From DASTQL01 sp035462845 (lineage in GTDB: Bacteria > Actinomycetota > Actinomycetes > Jiangellales > Jiangellaceae), in the NCBI GenBank assembly GCA_035462845.1, contig DATHTV010000005.1:1-27221 (forward strand): DNA of 27,221 nucleotides. Reading direction: 5' to 3'. Made by a program: the position numbers and the translations under genes. The notes under the pieces were generated by a model, which was not told the DNA's origin, did not search any database, and saw only the letters and a program-made list of their open reading frames with translations. Shown piece after piece: positions 8,304 to 15,257 of this stretch. The number at the start of each line of letters is the position of its first letter. Position 1 is the stretch's first letter.

Positions 8304-8475
8304 CGGCCTCGCTCCCGTCGACGGCGGGCCGCGGAGCTCGTCGGCCGGCGTCCGCCCCCCGCCCTGTGGACGTGTCCGGGTCATCGTGTCACGCCGCCCC
8401 GACACGTCCCGCCGCCCCCATGCGACCCGCTCTGCGGAGCCGGTGCCGCCGCGGTACGGGCACGGAGGTGCCACG
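8304..8475. promoter_or_regulatory. Divergent control region, membrane operon / mtrA
   Basis: This 172-bp spacer carries the promoters for the leftward membrane operon and for mtrA. It contains a perfect 9-bp inverted repeat, GGACGTGTC (8368-8376) and GACACGTCC (8401-8409), separated by 24 bp, with a further GTGTC at 8386-8390 in between. The mtrA ribosome-binding site GGAGG is at 8464-8468, and a -10-like CACGAT is at 8472-8477. The repeat is a candidate operator; the regulator is unknown. Confidence 0.5.
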
Positions 8476-8477
8476 AT
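8472..8477 (+). promoter_or_regulatory. -10-like hexamer at the mtrA start
   Basis: CACGAT lies 7 nt before the ATG at 8485, the spacing typical of leaderless actinobacterial promoters (compare TACGAT before the HNH gene). It overlaps the earlier ATG at 8476, so a transcript starting near 8485 could only make the shorter MtrA. Assignment is by spacing and similarity only. Confidence 0.4.
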
Positions 8478-9162
8478 GTGCGCCATGAAGGGACGCGTGC
8501 TCATCGTCGACGACGACACGGCGCTGGCCGAGATGCTGGGGATCGTCCTGCGGAACGAGGGATTCGACCCCACCGTCGTCACCCGCGGCGACGAGGTGCT
8601 GCCCGTCTTCCGCGAGGTCAAGCCCGACCTCGTCCTCCTCGACCTCATGCTCCCCGGCAAGGACGGCATCGACGTCTGCAAGGAGATCCGGCTCGAGTCA
8701 GGCGTCCCGATCGTCATGCTGACCGCGAAGTCCGACACGGTCGACGTCGTGGTGGGGCTGGAGTCGGGTGCCGACGACTACGTCGTCAAGCCCTTCAAGC
8801 CCAAGGAGCTGGTGGCTCGGGTGCGGGCCCGCCTGCGCCGCAGCGACGACCCGAAGCCGGAGTCCCTGGCGATCGGCGACCTCGACATCGACATCGCCGG
8901 GCACTCCGTCCGCCGGGACGGCGAGGCCATCCCGCTGACGCCGCTGGAGTTCGACCTCCTCGCGTGCCTGGCCCGCCGTCCGTGGCAGGTCTTCACCCGG
9001 GAGGAGCTGCTGGAGAAGGTGTGGGGGTACCGGCACGCCGCCGACACCCGGCTGGTCAACGTCCACGTGCAGCGCCTGCGGTCCAAGGTGGAGCGCGACC
9101 CCGAGCACCCGGAGATCGTCGTGACGGTCCGCGGTGTCGGCTACAAGGCCGGGCCCGCCTGA
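8476..9162 (+). CDS. mtrA: MtrA, OmpR-family response regulator
   Basis: 228 residues, the same length as the mycobacterial protein. Receiver domain: acidic pocket Asp12-Asp14, phospho-acceptor Asp56 in LVLLDLMLPG, the highly conserved VPIVMLTAKSDTVDVVVGLE stretch, and Lys in YVVKPFKPKELV. The C-terminal winged-helix domain has LTPLEFDLLACLARRP, WGYRHAADTRLVNVHV and RGVGYKAGPA, which are diagnostic of MtrA. It is the regulator of the MtrAB system that controls cell-wall hydrolase, division and osmotic-response genes in actinobacteria. Two starts are possible: ATG 8476 with GGAGG 7 nt upstream (chosen) and ATG 8485, which begins MKGRVLIVDDD and has a -10-like hexamer 7 nt upstream. mtrB follows after 14 nt. 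Confidence 0.97.
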   Translation: MCAMKGRVLIVDDDTALAEMLGIVLRNEGFDPTVVTRGDEVLPVFREVKPDLVLLDLMLPGKDGIDVCKEIRLESGVPIVMLTAKSDTVDVVVGLESGADDYVVKPFKPKELVARVRARLRRSDDPKPESLAIGDLDIDIAGHSVRRDGEAIPLTPLEFDLLACLARRPWQVFTREELLEKVWGYRHAADTRLVNVHVQRLRSKVERDPEHPEIVVTVRGVGYKAGPA

Positions 9163-9176
9163 GGTGGACGGCTGAC

Positions 9177-10949
9177 GTGGTCCCCCTGCGGTGGCGGATC
9201 CTGGGAGCCCTCACCGCTGCCGGGCGGAGCGCCACGCACGCCGTCCGCGGTGTGACGGCGATCTGGCAGCGGTCGATCCAGCTGCGCGTCGTCACCGCGA
9301 CCCTCGCCCTCTCGCTCGCCGTGGTCGTGCTGCTCGGTGCCAGCCTGCTCCGCCAGGTGGCGGACGGCCTGCTGGCGAGCCAGCGGGAGAGCGCCGTCGC
9401 CGACGCCACCGCCGGCATCAACACCGCGCAGCTCCAGCTGGACGCCGCCGACGACGCCGAGCCGGCCGCCGTGGGGCAGCTGCTCACCCAGCTGGTCCAG
9501 GACCTCGTCAACCGGGCCGGTCCGGGCGGCGGCCTCTACGACGTCGTCCTCGTCAGCGCCGACGACGCCGACGAGACCGCCGCGCGCTCCACCCGGGTGT
9601 CCCGGGGCGTCGAGCCGTCCAGCGTGCCCGCCTCGCTCCGCGAGTCGGTCTCCGCGGAGCCGCGGGTGTTCTCGACGTACACCGAGGTCCGCTACTCCGA
9701 CGGCCGGGTCGAGCCTGGCCTGGCCGTCGGCGGCCAGATCGCGGCACCGGTCGGCGGCCTGTACGACATCTACTACCTGTACCCGCTCACCGAGCAGCAG
9801 CAGACGCTCGACCTCATGCGGCGCGCGCTCACCACGGCGGGACTGGTGCTCGTGCTGCTCCTCGGGGCCATCGCCGGTCTGGTCACGAGGCAGGTCGTCA
9901 CCCCGGTGCGGCTCGCCGCGCGGATCGCCGAGCGGTTCGCCGGGGGGCGGCTCGAGGAGCGGATGACCGTGCGTGGCCGGGACGACATCGCCCGGCTGGC
10001 GACCAGCTTCAACCAGATGGCCGGATCGCTGCAGCGGCAGATCACCCAGCTGGAGGAGCTCTCCCGGGTGCAGCAGCGCTTCGCGTCGGACGTCTCCCAC
10101 GAGCTGCGGACCCCGCTCACGACGGTCCGGATGGCGGCCGACCTGCTGTACGAGGCCCGCGAGGACTTCGACCCGGCGGTGCGCCGCTCGGCCGAGCTCC
10201 TGCAGGACCAGCTGGACCGGTTCGAGGCGTTGCTCAGCGACCTGCTGGAGATCAGCAGGTTCGACGCTGGCGCTGCCAGGCTGGACACGGACACCATCGA
10301 CGTGCGTGACCTCGTGGCCGCGGTGGTCGACGCCGTCGCACCGCTCGCCCAGCGGACCAGCACGCCCGTCACAGTGGACCTGCCGGCGACCGCCTGCACC
10401 GCCGAGGTGGACCCGCGCCGGGTGGAGCGGGTGCTGCGCAACCTCGTGGTCAACGCGGTCGAGCACGGCGAGGGGCGTGAGGTGCGGGTCGTCGTGCGCG
10501 CCGACGAGGACGCCGTCGCGGTCGGCGTGCGTGACCACGGCGTGGGTCTCAAGCCCGGGGAGAGCTCGCTGGTCTTCCACCGCTTCTGGCGCGCCGACCC
10601 CGCCCGGGCACGCACCACCGGGGGGACCGGTCTCGGCCTGTCCATCGCCCTCGAGGACGTGCGCCTGCACGGCGGCTGGCTGCAGGCCTGGGGTGAGCCG
10701 GGAGAGGGCTCCCAGTTCCGGCTCACGCTGCCGCGCCGCGCCGGCGTCGATCTCGTGCGGTCCCCACTGCCGCTCGCCCCGGGCGAGGGCCTCCCGGACA
10801 CCGACGTGAGCGGCGTCGGCGGCCCGTACCGGCGGGTCGCCCCACCCGCGGGCCCGTCGACCCACGCCGGCGCCCCGGCCCGCACAGCCGCCCCGGCTCC
10901 TGCGGACGCCGGGGCCGCCCGCGTACGACCCGGAGCGGGACGTGGCTGA
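9177..10949 (+). CDS. mtrB: MtrB, sensor histidine kinase
   Basis: 590 residues from a GTG. A short cytoplasmic lead is followed by TM1 (37-58), an extracellular sensor region (59-219) and TM2 (220-238). Next come the HAMP domain (239-291), the dimerization helix with His308 in DVSHELRTPLTT, N-box Asn426 (NLVVNAVEHG), G1 DHGVG (453-457), F-box FHRFWR (467-472) and G2 GGTGLGL (482-488). It autophosphorylates and passes phosphate to MtrA Asp56. The C-terminus carries about 65 extra residues rich in Pro and Ala after the ATPase domain, presumably unstructured; the mycobacterial protein is slightly shorter overall. The stop overlaps the lpqB start by 8 bp (10942-10949), so the three genes form one transcript. 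Confidence 0.97.
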   Translation: MVPLRWRILGALTAAGRSATHAVRGVTAIWQRSIQLRVVTATLALSLAVVVLLGASLLRQVADGLLASQRESAVADATAGINTAQLQLDAADDAEPAAVGQLLTQLVQDLVNRAGPGGGLYDVVLVSADDADETAARSTRVSRGVEPSSVPASLRESVSAEPRVFSTYTEVRYSDGRVEPGLAVGGQIAAPVGGLYDIYYLYPLTEQQQTLDLMRRALTTAGLVLVLLLGAIAGLVTRQVVTPVRLAARIAERFAGGRLEERMTVRGRDDIARLATSFNQMAGSLQRQITQLEELSRVQQRFASDVSHELRTPLTTVRMAADLLYEAREDFDPAVRRSAELLQDQLDRFEALLSDLLEISRFDAGAARLDTDTIDVRDLVAAVVDAVAPLAQRTSTPVTVDLPATACTAEVDPRRVERVLRNLVVNAVEHGEGREVRVVVRADEDAVAVGVRDHGVGLKPGESSLVFHRFWRADPARARTTGGTGLGLSIALEDVRLHGGWLQAWGEPGEGSQFRLTLPRRAGVDLVRSPLPLAPGEGLPDTDVSGVGGPYRRVAPPAGPSTHAGAPARTAAPAPADAGAARVRPGAGRG

Positions 10950-12669
10950 CCGCAGGTCCCACGCCGGCCTTGGCGCGCTGCTCGCCCTGGTGCTCGTCCT
11001 CTCGGGGTGCGCGAGCATCCCCACCACGGGTCCGGTCGTGCCGGGGGACCCCGTCCGCGCGCAGGACCCGCCGCCGTACGTGGGGATCGTGGCCGCCCCG
11101 CCGCGGCCCGGGGCGGACGAGGTGACCATCGTCAACGGCTTCCTGTCAGCGCTGTCCTCCTACGTGCCGGGCTACCCGACCGCGCGCGAGTACCTCTCGC
11201 CCGACGTGGCCACGGCCTGGCAGCCGGGTGCCGGTGCCGTGGTCTTCGACGCCGACACGGGTCCGGTGGTGACCAGCGCCGGCCCCGGCGAGGTGCGGCT
11301 GGGCGCGGACGTCGTGGCACGCCTCGGCCCGGACGGGAGCTACACGAAGGAGCCGCCGGGGTCGCGGCTGGAGCTCGACCTCCGCCTCGACCAGGTCGAC
11401 GTCGACGGGTCGCCCGAGTGGCGCATCGCCACGCCTCCGGAGGGGATCCTGCTGTCCGACTTCGACTTCGAGCGCGAGTTCGCCAGCTACGACCTCTACT
11501 TCTTCGACCCGCAGTTCCAGGTCCTCGTGCCCGACCCCGTGCACCTCCCGCGCTCCGGCAGCGTGACGACGCTGCTCGCCGAGGCGCTGCTGACCGGGCC
11601 GTCGGACTGGCTCGAACCGGCCGTGCTCACCGCCTTCCCCGACGGCGTGCAGCTCGACGTCCGCAGCGTCCCCGTCAGTGGCGGGCAGGCGACCGTGGCT
11701 CTGACGCCGGACGCCGCCGAGGCCCCGACCGCCCAGCGTGAGCAGATGGCTGCCCAGCTCTCGTGGACGCTCCGCCAGGTGCCCGAGGTTCAGCGGGTGA
11801 CGGTCACCGCGGGGGCGGTGCCCCTGCTCGGCGACAGCGCCACCCCGGCTCCGGTCGGCACCTTCGACCGCTACGACCCCGCGGTGCTGCCCCGCGACTC
11901 CGCGGTCTTCGTCGTGACCGACGGGGTGGTGGCCAGCAGCCGCGGAGGGGCACCCCGGCCGGTCGGCGGGCCGCTGGGACTCGGTGACCCACTCGTCAGG
12001 TCGGTCGCCGCCGACCCGGCCCGGGGGTCGCGCGGAGTCGCGGTCGACGAGACCGGAACGGAGCTGCTGGTGTCCGGCTTCGGGGCCGAGGATGCGCGCC
12101 AGCTGTTGCTCGAGGGCCTCGACCTGGCCGAGCCGGCGTGGGACCGGACCGGGGTCGTCTGGGCCCTCGACCGCGGTACGGGCGCGCTCACGGTCGTGGA
12201 CCCGGCCACGCGCCGTACGGCGGCGGTGGCGGTCGAGGTCCCGGGGCTGGAGTCCCCGGTCGACCAGGTCTCCGTCTCGCTGGACGGCACCCGGGCGGCG
12301 GTGCGGGCGGCGGGGCGGGTGTGGCTCGCGGTCGTGCTGCGGGACGCGGCCGACCCGCTGGCGATCCGGCTGGACGGGTTCCGGGAGATCCCGCTCGACG
12401 ACCCCGGCGCCCTGGACGTCGCCTGGGCCGACCCGTCCCGGCTGGGGGTCCTGCACCAGCGCCCCGAGGAGAACGCCGAGGTCCTGCTCGTCGAGATCAG
12501 CGGCGCCGGGTCGGCGTCCCGTGGCACGGTCCCGGGGGCCGTGGCACTTGCCGCTGCCCCCGGGCAGGCGCTGGTCACCGCCACCGACGACGGGCGGTTG
12601 CTGCGGCTGGACGTCGTGCTGCGCTGGACCCCCTTCGGCGAGGGCACCGCGCCCGCGTACCAGGGGTGA
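10942..12669 (+). CDS. lpqB: LpqB, MtrAB-associated lipoprotein
   Basis: 575 residues from a GTG inside the end of mtrB. A lipoprotein signal peptide (1-22) ends in the lipobox LSGC with Cys23 as the lipidated residue, so the protein sits on the outer face of the membrane. Conserved ASIPTTGPV follows directly. Residues about 205-300 are a GerMN domain, and the C-terminal ~270 residues form strands typical of a beta-propeller (VSLDGTRAAVRAAGRVWLA and similar). LpqB is known in mycobacteria to bind the extracellular domain of MtrB and modulate MtrA phosphorylation. Its position as third gene of the operon is conserved. The TGA stop falls inside the first copy of an 18-bp tandem repeat. Confidence 0.95.
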   Translation: MADRRSHAGLGALLALVLVLSGCASIPTTGPVVPGDPVRAQDPPPYVGIVAAPPRPGADEVTIVNGFLSALSSYVPGYPTAREYLSPDVATAWQPGAGAVVFDADTGPVVTSAGPGEVRLGADVVARLGPDGSYTKEPPGSRLELDLRLDQVDVDGSPEWRIATPPEGILLSDFDFEREFASYDLYFFDPQFQVLVPDPVHLPRSGSVTTLLAEALLTGPSDWLEPAVLTAFPDGVQLDVRSVPVSGGQATVALTPDAAEAPTAQREQMAAQLSWTLRQVPEVQRVTVTAGAVPLLGDSATPAPVGTFDRYDPAVLPRDSAVFVVTDGVVASSRGGAPRPVGGPLGLGDPLVRSVAADPARGSRGVAVDETGTELLVSGFGAEDARQLLLEGLDLAEPAWDRTGVVWALDRGTGALTVVDPATRRTAAVAVEVPGLESPVDQVSVSLDGTRAAVRAAGRVWLAVVLRDAADPLAIRLDGFREIPLDDPGALDVAWADPSRLGVLHQRPEENAEVLLVEISGAGSASRGTVPGAVALAAAPGQALVTATDDGRLLRLDVVLRWTPFGEGTAPAYQG

Positions 12670-12734
12670 CCGGCCGGCCAGGGGTGACCGGCCGGCCAGG
12701 GGTGACCGGCCGGCCAGGGCTGACCGGCCGGCCG
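12663..12734 (+). repeat. 18-bp tandem repeat, four copies, at the lpqB stop
   Basis: Three identical copies of GGGGTGACCGGCCGGCCA (12663-12680, 12681-12698, 12699-12716) are followed by a fourth with two changes (12717-12734). The unit contains the 8-bp palindrome GGCCGGCC, so neighbouring copies can pair with one another in RNA. The lpqB stop TGA is in copy 1. The unit is a multiple of three, and in the frame of the downstream ComF gene it would read RGDRPA repeatedly. Near-identity implies recent slippage expansion. It may act as an mRNA 3' structure, but that is not shown. Confidence 0.9.
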
Positions 12735-12814
12735 CGGCACGTCCACAGGTGACGCCCGTCGCCGACCTCGTCCACAGCCGCGGCCGGCCAGGTCCGTCGG
12801 CGCCGCCGGGCGGG

Positions 12815-12820
12815 CAGGCT
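12815..12820 (+). promoter_or_regulatory. -10-like element for the ComF-family gene
   Basis: CAGGCT stands 6 nt before GTG 12827, the geometry of a leaderless promoter. It is the main reason for choosing that start over the ATG at 12905, which has no ribosome-binding site. Confidence 0.4.
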
Positions 12821-12826
12821 GACCGG

Positions 12827-13630
12827 GTGCCACGACCCGCCCATGCACCCGCCCACGAGGCCAGGCCGCGCCCCCGTGGCGGCCGGTCCGCCGACGCGTC
12901 CTCGATGCTCGCGGTCCTCGCGCGGGCGGCCGCGGACCTCGCGCTCGGCGCGGCGTGCGCCGGCTGCTCCCGGGAGCCGGGCCTGCTCTGCGCCCGCTGC
13001 CGGGCGCTGCTCGCCGGCCCGGCGCGACCGGTGGCGCCCGACCCCGTACCTCCCGGCCTGCCGGCCGTGCACGCCGTCGCGGCGTACGCCGGGCCCGTCC
13101 GTACGGTCATCGCGCAGCACAAGGAGGGCGGCCGGCTGGGGCTGGCCCGACCGCTCGGCGAGGCCCTCGCCCGGGCCGCCGGGGGGACGCTGGACAGGGG
13201 CGGCGAGTCGGTGCGGGCCGTCCTCGTGCCGGTTCCCTCCCGCCCCGGCTCGGCCCGGCGGCGGGGACACGACCCGCTGCTGCGCGCCGCCCGCCGGGCG
13301 GCCACGGACCTCCGGCGGGCGGGGGGCTCGGTGTCCGTGGTGCCGGCGCTGGCGCACTGCCGTGTGGTGGCCGACCAGGCCGAGCTCGGCTACGCCGAGC
13401 GCCGAGCCAACCTCGCGGGTGCGCTGCGGGTCCGGGCCGCCGCCGTACCGCTGCTCGCCGGGGCCACCGTGGTCCTCGTCGACGACGTGCTGACGACGGG
13501 TGCCACGCTCGCGGAGGCGCGGCGTGCCCTGGAGGCCGCCGGTCCGACGGTGGCCGGCGCCGCCGTCGTGGCGGCGACGGTCCGGCGGTCCACGGGGGCC
13601 CGGGTGGGCGGCGCGGCGCGGAGCGACTAG
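12827..13630 (+). CDS. ComF family phosphoribosyltransferase-like protein
   Basis: 267 residues from GTG 12827; the ATG at 12905 (241 residues) is an alternative and starts closer to the conserved region. A four-cysteine zinc-ribbon-like motif (Cys44, Cys47, Cys55, Cys58) precedes the phosphoribosyltransferase fold. The PRPP-binding loop VVLVDDVLTTGAT is at 215-227, and the usual RRRGHDPLLRAARRAA and ANLAGALRV segments are present. ComF proteins are needed for DNA uptake in some competent bacteria, but in actinobacteria the gene sits between lpqB and hpf and its role is unclear. The first 27 residues (Pro/Arg/His-rich) are unlike the family and may not be translated. Confidence 0.87.
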   Translation: MPRPAHAPAHEARPRPRGGRSADASSMLAVLARAAADLALGAACAGCSREPGLLCARCRALLAGPARPVAPDPVPPGLPAVHAVAAYAGPVRTVIAQHKEGGRLGLARPLGEALARAAGGTLDRGGESVRAVLVPVPSRPGSARRRGHDPLLRAARRAATDLRRAGGSVSVVPALAHCRVVADQAELGYAERRANLAGALRVRAAAVPLLAGATVVLVDDVLTTGATLAEARRALEAAGPTVAGAAVVAATVRRSTGARVGGAARSD

Positions 13631-13737
13631 CGTTCCGGCATGGCACCCCTCCGGGCTCCGTCGCGACCTCAGGGAGCCGTCGCTCGGCGCTCGGGTGCCC
13701 TCCCGTCCGCACTGGCTACCCGGTACAGGGAGGTTCC
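13628..13737 (+). promoter_or_regulatory. hpf upstream region
   Basis: A -10-like TAGCGT at 13628-13633 overlaps the ComF stop codon. If used it would give hpf a leader of about 98 nt. The ribosome-binding site AGGGAGG (13727-13733) lies 4 nt before GTG 13738. No -35 match or terminator is evident. Confidence 0.35.
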
Positions 13738-14373
13738 GTGGACATTGTCGTCAAGGGCCGTCACTGCGAGGTCTCGGACCGGTTCCGCCAGCACGTCGCA
13801 GACAAGCTCGCCAAGGTGGAGCGGCTCGACCAGAAGGTCATCCGGATCGACGTCGAGGTGTGCAAGGAGCGCAACCCCCGCCAGGCCGACCAGCGCGAGC
13901 GGATCGAGCTGACGGTCCACTCCAAGGGCCCGGTCGTCCGCGCGGAGGCCGCCGCCGAGGACCGCTACGGCGCCCTCGACCTCGCCGTCGACCGCCTCGC
14001 GGGACAGCTGCGACGGGCCGCCGACCGCCGGCGCATCCACCGTGGGAGCCGCACGCCGATCTCGGTGGGCCAGGCCATGGCGGCGGTCAACGGGTCCGGG
14101 GCCGCGACCGCCACGGCCACGCCGACGGTCCGCGTCGAGCACGTCGAGACCGACGTGGCCCCGTCCGGTCCCCTCGAGGTCGACGGCGACGGGCCGCTCG
14201 TGGTGCGCGAGAAGACGCACGAGGCGGCACCGATGGGTCTCGACCAGGCGCTGTACGAGATGGAGCTGGTCGGGCACGACTTCTACCTCTTCGTGGACGC
14301 CGGGACCCGCCAGCCCAGCGTCGTCTACCGGCGCCGCGGCTACGACTACGGGGTCATCCGACTCGCCGTGTGA
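13738..14373 (+). CDS. hpf: Long-form ribosome hibernation promoting factor
   Basis: 211 residues from a GTG with a strong ribosome-binding site. Residues 1-105 form the S30AE/YfiA domain (MDIVVKGRHCEVSDRFRQHV, then AEDRYGALDLAVDRLAGQLRR). A variable Ala/Thr linker (110-150) leads to the conserved dimerization domain near 155-211 (GLDQALYEMELVGHDFYLFVD, then VVYRRRGYDYGVIRL). Having both domains makes it the long form, which joins two 70S ribosomes into inactive 100S particles in stationary phase or stress. Placement between the ComF gene and secA is the standard actinobacterial arrangement. The quoted blocks are conserved family motifs. Confidence 0.96.
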   Translation: MDIVVKGRHCEVSDRFRQHVADKLAKVERLDQKVIRIDVEVCKERNPRQADQRERIELTVHSKGPVVRAEAAAEDRYGALDLAVDRLAGQLRRAADRRRIHRGSRTPISVGQAMAAVNGSGAATATATPTVRVEHVETDVAPSGPLEVDGDGPLVVREKTHEAAPMGLDQALYEMELVGHDFYLFVDAGTRQPSVVYRRRGYDYGVIRLAV

Positions 14374-14456
14374 GGCACGCCGCAGGCGCGGGCCGAGGCC
14401 GCGCGACCGCGGCGTGCAATGATGAGCAGTGGCTCGGGGACCACGTGGAGGGTCCC

Positions 14457-15143
14457 GTGCCCATACCCCGTCCCGATCCCGCCGAGGAGCCCGTCCGCGT
14501 CCTGGTGGCGGACGACCAGGCGCTGTTCCGCCGTGGCCTGGCCATGCTGCTCGACTCCGACCCCGGGATCTCCGTGGTCGGGGAGGCGGGCGACGGCGAG
14601 GAGGCCGTGCGGCTGGCCGCCGAGCTGCTCCCGGACGTGGTCCTGATGGACGTCCGGATGCCGCGGCTGTCCGGCCTGGAGGCGTGCGCCCGGCTCAAGG
14701 TCGTGGCCCCCACCGCCCGCATCCTGGTCCTCACGGCCAGCGAGGACGAGCGCGACCTGTACGAGGCTGTCAAGGCCGGCGCGAGCGGCTACATCCTCAA
14801 GGACGTCTCGACCGACGAGGTGGCCCACGCCGTCCGGCTGGTGGCCGGCGGCCAGTCCCTGCTCAGCCCGGCGATGGCCGGCAAGCTGCTGCGGGAGTTC
14901 GCCGCGCTCGCCTCCGGGGAGGCGCGGGTCGTCCCCGCACCGCGACTCACCGAGCGGGAGCGGGAGGTGCTGCGGCTGGCCGCCCGAGGGCTGAGCAACC
15001 GCGACATCGCCCGGGAGCTCTTCATCAGCGGCAACACGGTCAAGAACCACATGCGCAACATCCTCGAGAAGCTGCAGCTGCACTCCCGCATGGAGGCGGT
15101 CGTGTACGCGCTCCGCGAGCACCTGGTGGACCCTCCCCCCTAG
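14457..15143 (+). CDS. LuxR/NarL-family response regulator (orphan)
   Basis: 228 residues from GTG 14457, chosen because GGAGGG ends 4 nt upstream; GTG 14445 (232 residues) is also possible. The receiver domain has Asp19-Asp20, phospho-acceptor Asp65 in VVLMDVRMPRLSG, a Thr/Ser in LVLTASEDE and Lys in YILKDVS. The LuxR-type helix-turn-helix is at about 163-220 (LTEREREVLRLAARGLSN, then NTVKNHMRNILEKL). All phosphorylation residues are present, so it should be switchable, but no histidine kinase gene is adjacent. Streptomyces has a response regulator at the same place between hpf and secA. A -10-like AATGAT is at 14418-14423. Targets are unknown. Confidence 0.93.
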   Translation: MPIPRPDPAEEPVRVLVADDQALFRRGLAMLLDSDPGISVVGEAGDGEEAVRLAAELLPDVVLMDVRMPRLSGLEACARLKVVAPTARILVLTASEDERDLYEAVKAGASGYILKDVSTDEVAHAVRLVAGGQSLLSPAMAGKLLREFAALASGEARVVPAPRLTEREREVLRLAARGLSNRDIARELFISGNTVKNHMRNILEKLQLHSRMEAVVYALREHLVDPPP

Positions 15144-15155
15144 CCTGGCCCCCAC

Positions 15156-15191
15156 CACCGGCGCGGCCACCGGCGCGGCCACCCGCTCGGC
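15156..15191 (+). repeat. 12-bp tandem repeat after the response regulator
   Basis: Two exact copies of CACCGGCGCGGC (15156-15167, 15168-15179) are followed by a degenerate third (15180-15191). It begins 12 bp after the response-regulator stop and is non-coding in the accepted annotation. Function unknown; likely slippage-derived. Confidence 0.7.
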
Positions 15192-15244
15192 CACCAGCCA
15201 TGAGCCACGGCGTCGCGGCGTGCGCCGCCGTCGGTGCCGCGTGG

Positions 15245-15250
15245 CAGCAT
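15245..15250 (+). promoter_or_regulatory. -10-like element for the YcaQ-like gene
   Basis: CAGCAT lies 7 nt before GTG 15258, again the leaderless geometry. It supports GTG 15258 over ATG 15267. Confidence 0.4.
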
Positions 15251-15257
15251 CCGTGCC

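Noticed and set aside
6717..10949. A 1410-codon open frame on the plus strand spanning the membrane operon and mtrB
   Set aside because: Only its end is real (mtrB from 9177). The rest lies antisense to the membrane-protein gene and out of frame with mtrA, and is Arg/Gly/Pro-rich nonsense typical of high-GC shadow frames.
12739..12776. Two DnaA-box-like 9-mers (ACGTCCACA, TCGTCCACA), with others at 455, 8365 and 23359
   Set aside because: GTCCACA is expected about twice by chance in this window on both strands, matches to TTGTCCACA are imperfect, and there is no origin-type cluster.
13640..13912. 90-codon frame starting 6 nt after TAGCGT and running into hpf
   Set aside because: The start geometry resembles a leaderless gene, but the product is Arg/Ser-rich and shares hpf sequence in another frame. 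TAGCGT is better read as a possible hpf promoter.
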